Notes: a model not told the origin generated them from the sequence alone. DNA of 64,000 nt from Mycobacterium sp. 155 (GCF_000373905.1 NZ_KB892705.1:62001-126000); one strand, 5' to 3'; counted from the first letter of the stretch, positions 1-9,367 are shown. Numbers and translations: made by a program.

Positions 1-618
1 GCCGTGTTGTGGGGCGATGGTGGAACATTCTGTGCCGGAGCTGATCTCAAGGCGTTCGGCACGCCGCAGTCGAACGTCCTGGGCCCCGTTGGTCCGGGGC
101 CGATGGGGCCGACCCGGATGGTCCTGTCCAAGCCGGTGATCGCCGCCATCGGCGGCTACGCGGTGGCCGGTGGCCTGGAGTTGGCGCTGTGGTGTGACCT
201 ACGGGTAGTCGAAGAGGATGCGGTGCTGGGCGTGTTCTGCCGGCGCTGGGGCGTTCCGCTCATCGACGGGGGCACCGTGCGCCTGCCGAGGCTTATCGGC
301 GAAAGCCGGGCCATGGACCTGATTCTGACGGGCCGCGCCGTCGACGCCGCCGAGGCCCACGCGATCGGCCTGGCCAACAGAGTGGTTCCCAAGGGCGACG
401 CCCGAACCGAGGCCGAGGAGCTGGCAACGCAACTGGCGGCTCTGCCTCAGCAGTGCCTGCGGGCCGATCGACTGTCCGCACTGCGTCAATGGGGCCAATC
501 AGAGCGAGCCGCAATGGAATTCGAGTTCGACAGTATCGAACGGGTCAAGCACGAGGCCGCACACGGGGCCGGCCGGTTCGCCGCGGGCGCAGGCCGCCAC
601 GGCGCCGGTGCGAGCTGA
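1..618 (+). CDS. Enoyl-CoA hydratase/isomerase family protein (5'-truncated by window edge)
   Basis: This is the C-terminal part of a crotonase-fold protein; the reading frame is open from base 1, so the start lies outside the window. GTFCAGADL is the oxyanion-hole loop that binds the acyl-CoA thioester. AIGGYAVAGGLELALWCDL is the second conserved glycine-rich block. Together they identify the hydratase/isomerase superfamily, which typically hydrates trans-2-enoyl-CoA in beta-oxidation. The tail (after about residue 185 of the visible part) is Ala/Gly/His-rich and probably disordered. The gene converges on the leftward enoyl-CoA hydratase with only 8 bp between them. The exact substrate cannot be told. 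Confidence 0.85.
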   Translation, partial: AVLWGDGGTFCAGADLKAFGTPQSNVLGPVGPGPMGPTRMVLSKPVIAAIGGYAVAGGLELALWCDLRVVEEDAVLGVFCRRWGVPLIDGGTVRLPRLIGESRAMDLILTGRAVDAAEAHAIGLANRVVPKGDARTEAEELATQLAALPQQCLRADRLSALRQWGQSERAAMEFEFDSIERVKHEAAHGAGRFAAGAGRHGAGAS

Positions 619-626
619 GGCCGGGC

Positions 627-1394
627 TCAACCAATCCAGTTCGGCCGACGTTTCTGCAAGAAGGCCAGCATCCCCTCACGGGCTTGGTCGGAGCCGAACA
701 GTTCGGCCGACAGTCGAGTCAACTCCTCGGCGTGCTCGTCGAACGACCTGAGAATCGCCGCGGTCGTCAGCGCCTTCGACATCGCCAGACCCTGCGGTGA
801 ACCCTTGGCAATTTCGGTGGTCAAACCCGCGACAGTGCCCTCGACGTCGTCGGAGGCCAGGGTGATCAACCCGATCGCGGCGGCCTCGGCGGAGCCGAAC
901 TTCTCCCCGGTGACGAAGTAGCGACCCACCGAGCGCGGTGACATCTTCGGCAACAGTGTCAGCGAGATGATCGATGGCGCAACGCCGATCCTTGCCTCGG
1001 TGAGAGCGAACGTGCTGTTATGCCCGGCCACCACAAGGTCGCAGGCGCCGACCAGGCCAAGGCCACCCGCCCGGACATGGCCGTCGATCGCCCCGATGAC
1101 AGGCACGGGTAGCTCGAGGATCGCGCGCAGCGTCGTCGTCATCTCGCGCGCCCGGTCGACCGCGACGTCACCCGGTTCACGTCCCGCCGCCTCGCTCAGA
1201 TCGGCACCCGCACAGAATGTTCCACCGGTGTGGCCGAGGACCACCACCCGCACGGCTGGATCGGCGGCCGCCCGCGCCAGGCCCTTGTTCAATTGGTCGA
1301 CCAGGGCCGTGGACAGCGCGTTGCGGTTGTGCGGTGAGTCGAGGGTCAGCCGGGCGACGGCGTTGTCGGCTACGTAGTGGACGAGTTCGCTCAT
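627..1394 (-). CDS. echA7: Enoyl-CoA hydratase (EchA7-like)
   Basis: A 255-residue crotonase, close to the usual family length. It carries the oxyanion-hole motif GTFCAGADL (about residues 58-66), the second block GHVRAGGLGLVGACDL and a candidate catalytic Glu in FALTEARIG. I place the start at the ATG at 1394 (MSELVHY); an in-frame TTG at 1418 would add eight unlikely residues (MREEETIL). A purine-rich stretch (GAAGAAGAAA) precedes the ATG. It is the last gene of the leftward acyl-CoA operon, 31 bp after fadE12, and probably hydrates the enoyl-CoA made by the dehydrogenase and carboxylase upstream. The symbol follows the syntenic M. tuberculosis gene Rv0971c; orthology is inferred from gene order and family. 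Confidence 0.85.
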   Translation of the reverse strand: MSELVHYVADNAVARLTLDSPHNRNALSTALVDQLNKGLARAAADPAVRVVVLGHTGGTFCAGADLSEAAGREPGDVAVDRAREMTTTLRAILELPVPVIGAIDGHVRAGGLGLVGACDLVVAGHNSTFALTEARIGVAPSIISLTLLPKMSPRSVGRYFVTGEKFGSAEAAAIGLITLASDDVEGTVAGLTTEIAKGSPQGLAMSKALTTAAILRSFDEHAEELTRLSAELFGSDQAREGMLAFLQKRRPNWIG

Positions 1395-1425
1395 CAGTAT
1401 CGTTTCTTCTTCGCGCAAGCGCTCA

Positions 1426-2592
1426 TCAGTACGACCGGGGGAGGCCCAACGAGGTCTGCGCCACGAAATTGAGAATCATCTCGCGGCTGACCGGGGCGAT
1501 GCGGGCCAGCTTCGACGCGGTGACGGCCGCGGCGATGCCGTACTCCTTGGTCAGACCGTTGCCGCCGAGCGACTGCACGGCCTGGTCGACGGCCCGCACC
1601 GACGCCTCGCCTGCGGCGTACTTAGCCATGTTGGCGGCTTCGGCCGCACCCACGTCGTCACCGGCGTCGTACAACGTCGCGGCCTTCTGCATCATGAGCT
1701 TGGCCAGTTCGATCTCGATATGGTTCTGCGCCAAAGGATGTGACAGGCCTTGGTGTGAGCCGATCGGAACCTTCCAGACCTGGCGGGTCTTGACGTACTC
1801 GACGGCCTTGTTGATCGCGAACCGGCCCATGCCGACTGCGCTGGCCGCGCCCATGATCCGCTCGGGGTTCAGCCCGGCGAACAGTTGCGCGATCGCAGCA
1901 TCCTCGGAGCCGACCAAGGCATCGGCGGGCAGTCGCACGTCGTCGAGGAAGACCTGGAATTGGCTTTCCGGGCTGGTGATCTCCATTTCGATCTTGGTCC
2001 AGTTCAGGCCCGGGGTGTCGGTCGGGACGACGAACAGCGCGGGACGGAGAGATTCCGACTTGTGAACTCCCTCTTTGTAGGTGCGGCCGACGACGAGTAC
2101 AGCCTGAGCCTGGTCAATGCCGGAGATGAACGTTTTCTGGCCCCTGAGGATCCAGTCGCTGCCATCGCGGCGGGCCGTGGTGGTGATGCGGTGGCTGTTC
2201 GACCCGGCATCCGGTTCGGTGATCGCGAAGGCCATGGTGATCGAGCCGTCCGCGATGCCGGGGATCCAGCGCCTCTTCTGCTCGTCGGTGCCGAACTTCG
2301 AGATGATGGTGCCGTTGATGGCCGGGGACACCACCATCATCAGCAGCGCCGACCCGGCCGCCGACATCTCTTCCATCACCAGGCTCAGCTCATACATACC
2401 GGCGCCGCCGCCGCCATACTCCTCGGGCAGATTCACCCCGATGAAGCCAAGTTTTCCTGCCTCACTCCACAGTTCAGTGGTGTGCTGGCCGGACCGGGCC
2501 TTCTCCAGGTAGTAGTCCTGACCATAGTTGGCGGCCATAGCGGCCACCGCCTGGCGTAGCGCCTGCTGTTCCTCGGTTTCGACGAAGTTCAC
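1426..2592 (-). CDS. fadE12: Acyl-CoA dehydrogenase (FadE12-like)
   Basis: A flavin-dependent acyl-CoA dehydrogenase of 388 residues, the standard length. It oxidises acyl-CoA to trans-2-enoyl-CoA and passes electrons to ETF. Visible family blocks are the N-terminal helical domain, the FAD-binding MAFAITEPDAGSNSHRI region (about residues 120-135), and the C-terminal domain with SLGGNGLTKEYG near residue 350, where the G-x-G-x-x-x-E-Y block is typical. The start is a GTG whose first bases overlap the accA2 stop codon (GTGA, 2589-2592), so the two genes are translationally coupled. It lies between accA2 and the enoyl-CoA hydratase. Substrate chain type is not determinable from sequence; the carboxylase next door points to a branched acyl-CoA. 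Confidence 0.9.
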   Translation of the reverse strand: MNFVETEEQQALRQAVAAMAANYGQDYYLEKARSGQHTTELWSEAGKLGFIGVNLPEEYGGGGAGMYELSLVMEEMSAAGSALLMMVVSPAINGTIISKFGTDEQKRRWIPGIADGSITMAFAITEPDAGSNSHRITTTARRDGSDWILRGQKTFISGIDQAQAVLVVGRTYKEGVHKSESLRPALFVVPTDTPGLNWTKIEMEITSPESQFQVFLDDVRLPADALVGSEDAAIAQLFAGLNPERIMGAASAVGMGRFAINKAVEYVKTRQVWKVPIGSHQGLSHPLAQNHIEIELAKLMMQKAATLYDAGDDVGAAEAANMAKYAAGEASVRAVDQAVQSLGGNGLTKEYGIAAAVTASKLARIAPVSREMILNFVAQTSLGLPRSY

Positions 2593-4544
2593 TGTTGTTC
2601 TCCTTCTTGAGATGACGCCGCTTCCACGCGGGCAAGGACGGCGCCGACCTCGACCTGCTGGCCCGCGGTGACATTGAGTTCGGCCAGCACCCCATCCTCG
2701 GGTGCAGCGATGGTGTGTTCCATCTTCATCGCCTCGAGCCAGATCAACGGTTGCCCGGCAGTGACGCTGTCGCCGGTGGTAGCGCCGACCCGCACCACTG
2801 AACCGGGCATAGGCGCGAGCAGCGAGCCGTGCGCGACGGCGTCGTTGGGATCGGGAAAGCGGGGCCGCGCGGTGAACTGCACCGGGCCCAGCGATGAATC
2901 GACGAAAACTTCAGGGGCTTCGGGGTTCCCGTACCGGGCTACGTCGAAGGCCCACTCGACGCGGTCGACCCCGAGCACCACATGCTCTGGCTTTGCGGCA
3001 ACGAGTGTGACATCGGGGTGATCCGGCAGTTCCAAACCAGTGCGGGTGAACCGGTACCGCACGGTGTGCTCAGTATCGCCCTCGCAGTAAGTCCTGGTCT
3101 GATAACCCGACGCCAGGTTGCGCCACCCGCTCGGAGCGGCCCCGAAAACCTTGGCGGCGCTGCGGCTCTGCGCTGCGTCGGCGAGAGCCGCAGCGACTAC
3201 GCTCAGCGTCACTGCCTCCGGTGAGCTGAGCGGGGCGGCCAGCGCCTCCAAACCGTGCGTGTCGAAGAATGCGGTGTCGGTGGCCCCGTCCAGGAACGCA
3301 GGATGGCGCAGCACATTCACCAGCAGATCCCGGTTGGTGCGGACTCCGTGAATCTTTGTGCGGGCCAACGCATCCGCGAGAACTCCGGCCGCCTGTCGGC
3401 GCGTCGGTGCGAAGGAGATGATCTTGGCCAGCATCGGGTCGTAGAAGATCGAGACCACCGAACCGTCTTCGATGCCGCTATCGACACGGACCTGTCCGGG
3501 CACGGCGAACCGGTGCACCGGGCCGGCCTGCGGTTGCCAGCCCTTGGCCGGATCCTCGGCGTAGAGGCGGGCCTCGATCGAGGAGCCCCGGGCCGGCGGC
3601 GGCTCGGGATCGAGCCGGCCGCCGTCGGCTACCGCGATCTGCAGCTCGACCAGATCGAGCCCGGTGGTGGCCTCGGTGACCGGATGCTCGACCTGCAGTC
3701 GGGTGTTCATCTCCAGGAAGAAGAACTCGCCTTGCTCGTCGGCCATGAATTCGACGGTGCCCGCACCGGTATACCCGATGGCTTCAGCCGCCGATCGGGC
3801 CGCTTCGAACAGCTTGGCCCGCATGCCAGGCGTGCGCTCGACGAGGGGCGACGGCGCCTCTTCGACGATCTTCTGGTGGCGACGCTGGATCGAGCATTCG
3901 CGTTCGCCGACCGCCCACACCGTGCCGTGCGCGTCGGCCATCACCTGCACCTCGACATGGTGACCGGCGGCGAGATACCGCTCGCAGAACACCGTGGGAT
4001 CGCCGAACGCCGACTGGGCCTCGCGTTGCGCCGCGGCGACTTCGCTTGCCAGCGTGCCGAGTTCCCGCACAACACGCATACCGCGTCCGCCGCCGCCGGC
4101 AGAGGCCTTCACCAGCACCGGCAGCTGCTCGACTGTGACGCTGTCCGGCGAGAGCTCTTCGAGCACCGGCACACCGGCCGCAGCCATCATCTTCTTGGCT
4201 TCGATCTTGGAGCCCATCGCCTGCACTGCGGGTACCGGCGGGCCGATCCAGGTCAGCCCCGCGTCGATCACCGCCGTCGCGAAATCCGCGTTCTCCGAGA
4301 GGAATCCGTAACCGGGGTGGATCGCGTCAGCACCCGCGGCGCGAGCGGCCGCAATGATCTGCGCGGCGTCAAGATAGGCGGTGTTACCGGTGAGACGCAC
4401 CCGAGCGTCGGCCTCGGCGACGTGGGGAGACTCGAAGTCGGGATCGGTGTACACCGCGACGGTGCCGATACCCAGGCGGCGGCACGTGGCGAACACCCGG
4501 CGGGCAATCTCGCCGCGGTTGGCGACCAGAACTCTGGTGATCAT
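2589..4544 (-). CDS. accA2: Biotin-dependent acyl-CoA carboxylase alpha subunit (AccA2-like)
   Basis: A 651-residue fusion of biotin carboxylase and biotin carboxyl carrier protein. It starts MITRVLVANRGEIARRV, the classic biotin carboxylase N-terminus. The ATP-grasp domain with the glycine loop SAGGGGRGMR and the EMNTRLQVEHPVTE motif lies in the first 450 residues. The C-terminal biotinyl domain carries LEAMKMEHT, the lysine of MKM being the biotinylation site. I chose the ATG at 4544 because a strong GGAGGAGG site precedes it by a few bases; the frame stays open upstream but without a supported start. It pairs with AccD2, 91 bp upstream, and overlaps fadE12 by 4 bp. The likely role is ATP-dependent carboxylation of a branched or unsaturated acyl-CoA. 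Confidence 0.93.
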   Translation of the reverse strand: MITRVLVANRGEIARRVFATCRRLGIGTVAVYTDPDFESPHVAEADARVRLTGNTAYLDAAQIIAAARAAGADAIHPGYGFLSENADFATAVIDAGLTWIGPPVPAVQAMGSKIEAKKMMAAAGVPVLEELSPDSVTVEQLPVLVKASAGGGGRGMRVVRELGTLASEVAAAQREAQSAFGDPTVFCERYLAAGHHVEVQVMADAHGTVWAVGERECSIQRRHQKIVEEAPSPLVERTPGMRAKLFEAARSAAEAIGYTGAGTVEFMADEQGEFFFLEMNTRLQVEHPVTEATTGLDLVELQIAVADGGRLDPEPPPARGSSIEARLYAEDPAKGWQPQAGPVHRFAVPGQVRVDSGIEDGSVVSIFYDPMLAKIISFAPTRRQAAGVLADALARTKIHGVRTNRDLLVNVLRHPAFLDGATDTAFFDTHGLEALAAPLSSPEAVTLSVVAAALADAAQSRSAAKVFGAAPSGWRNLASGYQTRTYCEGDTEHTVRYRFTRTGLELPDHPDVTLVAAKPEHVVLGVDRVEWAFDVARYGNPEAPEVFVDSSLGPVQFTARPRFPDPNDAVAHGSLLAPMPGSVVRVGATTGDSVTAGQPLIWLEAMKMEHTIAAPEDGVLAELNVTAGQQVEVGAVLARVEAASSQEGEQQ

Positions 4545-4635
4545 CTTCCTCCTCCGCCGAAACGACGCTTTTTGGCGGGATTCGGTCCGAAAGTCGACAG
4601 AATGCGTAGTCTCGGCCCAGACATGTGATGCCCCC

Positions 4636-6231
4636 TCACATCCGGAAGACGCCGAAGTTCGACGTCCCCTCGATCGGGCCATTGGCGATGGCGGACAGGC
4701 ACATTCCCAGCACCGTGCGGGTGTCGCGGGGGTCGATGACCCCGTCGTCGTACAGTCGGCCGGACAAGAACATCGGTAGCGACTCGGCCTCGATCTGAGC
4801 CTCGACCGCCGCCCGCAGCGCGGCGTCAGCAGCCTCGTCGACCTCCTGGCCGCGCGCCTCGGCGGCGGCGCGGCTGACGATCGAGAGCACGCCGGCCAGC
4901 TGCGCGCCGCCCATCACGGCCGACTTCGCGCTGGGCCAGGCGAACAGAAATCGGGGATCGTAGGCGCGCCCGCACATGCCGTAGTGTCCGGCACCGTAGG
5001 AGGCGCCGATCAGCAGAGAGATGTGTGGCACCTTCGAATTGGACACGGCGTTGATCATCATCGAGCCGTGCTTGATCATGCCGCCCTCTTCGTACTGCTT
5101 ACCCACCATGTATCCAGTGGTGTTGTGCAGAAACAGAAGCGGGGTATCGGCCCGGTTGGCCAACTGGATGAACTGTGTGGCCTTCTGAGACTCCTCGCTG
5201 AACAGCACACCGCGCGCATTGGCCAGGATGCCGATCGGGTAGCCGTACAGCGTGGCCCACCCCGTCACCAACGACGACCCGTACAGGGGCTTGAACTCGT
5301 CGAAGTCCGAGCCGTCGACGATGCGAGCGATGACGTCGCGCGGATCGAACGGGATCCGCAGATCCGCGGGCACGATGCCGATGAGTTCTTCGGAATCGAA
5401 CAGCGGCTCGATGACCGGGGCCGGTGCCGGGCCCTGCTTGCGCCAGTTCAACCGGGCCACGATGCGCCGGCCGATCCGGATGGCGTCGAGCTCGTCGGCG
5501 GCCAGGTAATCACCGAGACCCGATGTGCGGGCGTGTATCTCGGCGCCGCCGAGCGACTCGTCGTCGGACTCCTCGCCGGTCGCCATCTTCACCAGCGGCG
5601 GCCCGGCCAGGAACACTTTGGACCGCGCGTGGATCATCACGACGTGATCGGACATGCCCGGCACATACGCACCGCCTGCGGTCGAGTTGCCGAACACCAG
5701 GGCGATCGTCGGGATGCCGGCGGCCGAAAGCCTGGTCAGGTCCCGGAACATCTGCCCACCGGGGATGAAGATCTCCTTCTGAGTGGGTAGATCAGCTCCG
5801 CCCGACTCCACCAGTGAGATCACCGGAAGCCGGTTCTGCAGCGCAATCTGGTTGGTGCGCAGGATCTTTTTCAGCGTCCAGGGGTTGCTGGTGCCCCCCT
5901 TGACGGTTGGGTCGTTGGCGACGATCAGGCATTCGACACCTTCGACCGCGCCGATGCCGGCCACGACGCTGGCGCCGACGGCGAAGTCGCTGCCCCACGC
6001 CGCCAGCGGGCTCAGTTCCAGGAACGGTGCGTCGGGGTCCAGCAGCAGTTCGATGCGTTCGCGTGCGGTGAGCTTGCCGCGGGAGTGGTGCCGGTCCACG
6101 TACTTAGGCCCGCCACCGGCCAGTGCCTTTGCGTGCTCTGCCTCGAGCTCGGCCAGCTTGGCGATCATCACCTCTGCGGCCTCGGTGAACCCGGGGGAGT
6201 GGGGGTCGACCGTCGATTTCAGAATTGTCAT
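4636..6231 (-). CDS. accD2: Acyl-CoA carboxylase beta (carboxyltransferase) subunit (AccD2-like)
   Basis: A 531-residue carboxyltransferase that moves CO2 from carboxybiotin to an acyl-CoA. The two crotonase-like halves are visible. The N-terminal half has DRHHSRGKLTARERIELL and LVESGGADL; the C-terminal half has LLFLHNTTGYMVG and GASYGAGHYGMCGRAYDP. The product resembles methylcrotonyl- and geranyl-CoA carboxylase beta chains more than AccD5-type propionyl-CoA carboxylases (judged by eye). The start ATG at 6231 overlaps the fadE13 stop as ATGA; a longer open frame upstream merely runs antisense-free through fadE13 in another frame and is not coding. Confidence 0.92.
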   Translation of the reverse strand: MTILKSTVDPHSPGFTEAAEVMIAKLAELEAEHAKALAGGGPKYVDRHHSRGKLTARERIELLLDPDAPFLELSPLAAWGSDFAVGASVVAGIGAVEGVECLIVANDPTVKGGTSNPWTLKKILRTNQIALQNRLPVISLVESGGADLPTQKEIFIPGGQMFRDLTRLSAAGIPTIALVFGNSTAGGAYVPGMSDHVVMIHARSKVFLAGPPLVKMATGEESDDESLGGAEIHARTSGLGDYLAADELDAIRIGRRIVARLNWRKQGPAPAPVIEPLFDSEELIGIVPADLRIPFDPRDVIARIVDGSDFDEFKPLYGSSLVTGWATLYGYPIGILANARGVLFSEESQKATQFIQLANRADTPLLFLHNTTGYMVGKQYEEGGMIKHGSMMINAVSNSKVPHISLLIGASYGAGHYGMCGRAYDPRFLFAWPSAKSAVMGGAQLAGVLSIVSRAAAEARGQEVDEAADAALRAAVEAQIEAESLPMFLSGRLYDDGVIDPRDTRTVLGMCLSAIANGPIEGTSNFGVFRM

Positions 6232-7406
6232 GGCTGGAACCCCAACGTCTTCGCGGCCAGTGAGGTCAGAATCTCGGTGGTCCCTCCGCCGATGCCGAGG
6301 ATGCGCATGTCCCGATATTGCCGCTCGATCTCGGATTCGGCCATGTAGCCCATGCCGCCGAACAACTGCACGGCCGCATTGGCCACCCATTCGCCGGCCT
6401 CGACGGCGGTGTTCTTGGCAAAGCACACCTGAGAAATAAGGTCGATCTCTCCCTGGCCCGATGTCGCCGCCGGGGCGGCTCCGGCGAGTTGCCGCTCGAC
6501 GACGTTGCGGGTGTACACGCGGGCCACGTCGGTACGGCGGGCCATCTCGGCCAGCGTGTTCTGCACCGACTGCCGGGAAATGAGTGGTCTGCCGAAGGTT
6601 TCGCGGTTGCGGCACCACTCGACGGTCAAGTCCAGACAGCGCTGCGCACTGGCATACGCCTGCGCGGCAAGGCCGACCCGCTCGGAGACGAACGCCGCGG
6701 CGATCTGAAGGAAACCAGAGTTTTCCACACCCACCAGATTGGCGACCGGCACCCGCACATCGGTGTAGGACAACTCGGCGGTATCGCTTGAGCGCCAACC
6801 CATTTTGTCGAGTTTGCGGCTCACCTCAAACCCGGGTGTGCCTTTGTCCACCACGATCAGCGACACCCCGGCAGCGCCCGGCCCACCCGTGCGCGCGGCG
6901 GTCACGACGTAATCGGCACGTACGCCCGACGTGATGTAGGTCTTGGCGCCGTTGAGGACGTATTCATCGCCGTCCCGAGTGGCCCTGGTCGTGAGATGCC
7001 CGACGTCGGAGCCGCCGCCCGGCTCGGTGATGGCCAGCGATCCGATGAGATCCCCTCGCAGCGTGGGCTTCACGTAGGTTTCGATCAGCCGCTTGTCGCC
7101 AGAGGCGATCATGTGCGGCACCGAGATCCCACACGTGAACAGCGACGCGAACACACCGCCCGGAGCTCCCGCGTAATGCATCTCCTCGCAGATGATCAGC
7201 GCGTCCGCGCCGTCGCCGCCACCACCTCCGACCGACTCGGGGAAGTTGGCTCCGAGCAGTCCGGCCTCACCCGCTTTGCGGTGCAGTTCGCGGGGGAGTT
7301 CACCCGTGCGCTCCCACTCCGCGACGTTCGGCAACACCTCACGTTCAGCGAAGCTGCGCACGGTCTTTCGTAGAGTCTCCCGTTCTGGGGTATTCCAGAT
7401 GCTCAC
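6228..7406 (-). CDS. fadE13: Acyl-CoA dehydrogenase (FadE13-like)
   Basis: A 392-residue acyl-CoA dehydrogenase. SLAITEPGGGSDVGHLTTRA is the flavin-binding segment, and LFGGMGYMAESEIERQYRD near the C-terminus is the conserved G-G-x-G-Y block. The GTG at 7406 is preferred as start because it overlaps the stop of the upstream AtuA-like gene (GTGA); the frame remains open 15 codons further without a good ribosome site. It differs clearly from FadE12 in sequence, so the operon encodes two dehydrogenases that could act before and after carboxylation, or on different intermediates. This resembles the citronellyl-CoA dehydrogenase position in terpene utilisation operons, but that assignment is an inference. 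Confidence 0.9.
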   Translation of the reverse strand: MSIWNTPERETLRKTVRSFAEREVLPNVAEWERTGELPRELHRKAGEAGLLGANFPESVGGGGGDGADALIICEEMHYAGAPGGVFASLFTCGISVPHMIASGDKRLIETYVKPTLRGDLIGSLAITEPGGGSDVGHLTTRATRDGDEYVLNGAKTYITSGVRADYVVTAARTGGPGAAGVSLIVVDKGTPGFEVSRKLDKMGWRSSDTAELSYTDVRVPVANLVGVENSGFLQIAAAFVSERVGLAAQAYASAQRCLDLTVEWCRNRETFGRPLISRQSVQNTLAEMARRTDVARVYTRNVVERQLAGAAPAATSGQGEIDLISQVCFAKNTAVEAGEWVANAAVQLFGGMGYMAESEIERQYRDMRILGIGGGTTEILTSLAAKTLGFQP

Positions 7407-9190
7407 GTGAGAAGGTCCTCCGGGATATCGAGATGACGACTGCGCAACCATTCGCCCAGCCCCTTGGCCTGCGGATCGAACCGAGCTTGATAGGCCACGC
7501 CCTGGCCGAGGATGCCTTCGATGATGAAGTTCACGGCCCGCAGATTCGGCAGTACGTGCCGGGTGACGGTCAGATCCGCTGTCTCAGGCAGTAATTCGCG
7601 AAGTTTGTCGACGGTCAGCGCATGCACGAGCCACCGCCACTGCTTGTCGGCTTTGTCTCCCGTCGCTGCGCTCGCCCCGGTGCTGTTTCCCGTCGCTGCG
7701 CTCGCCCCGGTGCTGTTTCCCGTCGCTGCGCTCGCCCCGGCCCGCACCCATACCCCAACGTTGGCCGAGCCACCCTTGTCGCCGCTGCGGGCGCCGGCGA
7801 TCGTGCCGAGCGCGACCCGGCGGGTGGGCCCGGCCGGTAACGGCTCAGGTAAATGTGGCTCTGCAACCGGTGCGACGACGAGGGTTTCGGTGGCCGGCGC
7901 GATGTCGACACGAGTGCCGTCGGCGTACACGGCGACATGCGGCACTTCGGCGGCATCGACGTATCCCGGGGTGAACACGCCGTACACCTGACCGTCCGCC
8001 GGTGGCGCGGTGGTGGTGAAGCCCGGGTAGCTCGCCAGTGCGAGTTCGACTCCCGCGGCGGAGAATTGGCGGCCGACGACATTGGGGTCGGGATCGCGCG
8101 CCACACAGTGAAGCAACGCACTGGCGGCTTCCTCGGTATCGGCGTCGGGATGGTCGGTGCGGGCCAAGAACCATTCCAGCTCTGCCGGTTTGACCTTCAG
8201 GCCCGCTTCGAGTTGGCTGCGCACAAGCTCGGCCTTGGCCTCGATATCCAGACCGGTCAGCACGAACGTCGCGGCGTTGCGGAATCCGCCGATGCTGTTC
8301 AGCGATACCTTGAGCGTCGGGGGCGGGGCCTCACCCGTCACACCGGAGATGCGAACGCGGTCGTCGCCGTCCCCACTCAACTGCAACGAGTCGACACACA
8401 GTGTCACATCGGGATTGGGGTAGCGGGCACCGGCGATCTCGTAGAGCAGCTGTGCAGTGACGGTGCCGACGCTGACCTGGCCGCCGGTCCCGGGATGCTT
8501 GGTGATCACCGACGAGCCGTCGGCCGAGATCTCGGCGAGTGGGAAGCCCGGCCGCTGCAGATCGGGTATCTCGGTGAAGAACGCGTAGTTGCCGCCGGTG
8601 GCCTGGGTGCCGCATTCGATGACGTGGCCTGCGGCGACCGCGCCTGCGAGGGCATCGTAATCGGTTCGGCCCCAACCGAAGTGCGCCGCGGCCGGCCCGA
8701 CGATCACCGAGGCATCGGTGACCCGTCCGGTGACCACAACGTCGGCACCGCTGTTCAAGCATTCGACGATGCCCCACGCGCCCAGGTAGGCGTTGGCCGC
8801 GAGCGGCGTCCCCAGGCCGAGCTCTGTCGCCCGTCCGACCAGATCGTCACCCTCCACATGTGCGACGTTGACGTCGAGGCCAAGGCGTTCGACTAGCGCA
8901 CGCACCGCGCCGGCCAGTCCCGCAGGGTTCAGGCCACCGGCGTTGGCGACGATCTTCACGCCCTTGTCCAGGGCCAGGCCCAGCGACTCCTCCAGCTGTA
9001 GCAGGAAAGTCTTGGCGTAGCCGCGCTCGGGATTCTTGGCCCGGTCGCGCGCCAGGATCAGCATGGTGAGCTCGGCGAGGTAGTCGCCCGTCAGATAGTC
9101 CAGCTCGCCCCCGGTGAGCATGTCCCGCATCGCGGCGAGCCGATCACCGTAGAAGCCCGAACAGTTGCCGATCCGTACTGCAGGTGGCAC
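7403..9190 (-). CDS. AtuA-like (DUF1446) acyclic terpene utilisation family protein
   Basis: A 595-residue protein of the AtuA/DUF1446 family, recognised from IGNCSGFYGDRLAAMRDML at the N-terminus and the block VVTGRVTDASVIVGPAAAHFGW. AtuA is required for acyclic terpene degradation in Pseudomonas, but its reaction is not well defined. I prefer the GTG at 9190 because GGGAG lies five bases before it; a TTG at 9223 is an alternative. It is the first gene of the leftward operon and is coupled to fadE13. Around residues 490-510 there is an in-frame run of three near-identical decapeptides (GASAATGNST-type) encoded by 30-bp DNA repeats, which sits before the C-terminal domain and is probably a linker. 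The M. tuberculosis counterpart by gene order is Rv0976c. Confidence 0.82.
   Translation of the reverse strand: MPPAVRIGNCSGFYGDRLAAMRDMLTGGELDYLTGDYLAELTMLILARDRAKNPERGYAKTFLLQLEESLGLALDKGVKIVANAGGLNPAGLAGAVRALVERLGLDVNVAHVEGDDLVGRATELGLGTPLAANAYLGAWGIVECLNSGADVVVTGRVTDASVIVGPAAAHFGWGRTDYDALAGAVAAGHVIECGTQATGGNYAFFTEIPDLQRPGFPLAEISADGSSVITKHPGTGGQVSVGTVTAQLLYEIAGARYPNPDVTLCVDSLQLSGDGDDRVRISGVTGEAPPPTLKVSLNSIGGFRNAATFVLTGLDIEAKAELVRSQLEAGLKVKPAELEWFLARTDHPDADTEEAASALLHCVARDPDPNVVGRQFSAAGVELALASYPGFTTTAPPADGQVYGVFTPGYVDAAEVPHVAVYADGTRVDIAPATETLVVAPVAEPHLPEPLPAGPTRRVALGTIAGARSGDKGGSANVGVWVRAGASAATGNSTGASAATGNSTGASAATGDKADKQWRWLVHALTVDKLRELLPETADLTVTRHVLPNLRAVNFIIEGILGQGVAYQARFDPQAKGLGEWLRSRHLDIPEDLLT
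7651..7740. repeat. 30-bp tandem repeat inside the AtuA-like gene
   Basis: A 20-bp unit beginning CGTCGCTGCGCTCG occurs exactly three times, at 7661, 7691 and 7721. Two identical 10-bp spacers (TGCTGTTTCC) give a strict 30-bp period. The period is a multiple of three, so the reading frame is kept and ten residues are added per copy. Copy number could vary between strains, as in a VNTR. Confidence 0.9.
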
Positions 9191-9367
9191 GCGTACTCCC
9201 GTCGACGCCGATGAACGACCCAACCAACCGGTAGGTTATCGGGTACCGCGGGTCTCACGTCAAGGGGTCTGCCCGTTTTGGACCCCACGCAGGTCAACCG
9301 TTACTCTGTAGTGCAATCGTCTGCCGCTGCTGTGCGCGCGGCAACCCCAAGCAAGGAGATGCACGTC

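Noticed and set aside
3255..4628. Long rightward open frame (457 codons) over accA2
   Set aside because: It is antisense to a clear biotin carboxylase gene and encodes no recognisable domain; such shadows are common in GC-rich DNA.
4636..6798. 189-residue N-terminal extension of accD2
   Set aside because: It would run through the fadE13 coding sequence in another frame. The ATGA overlap at 6228-6231 gives the proper start.
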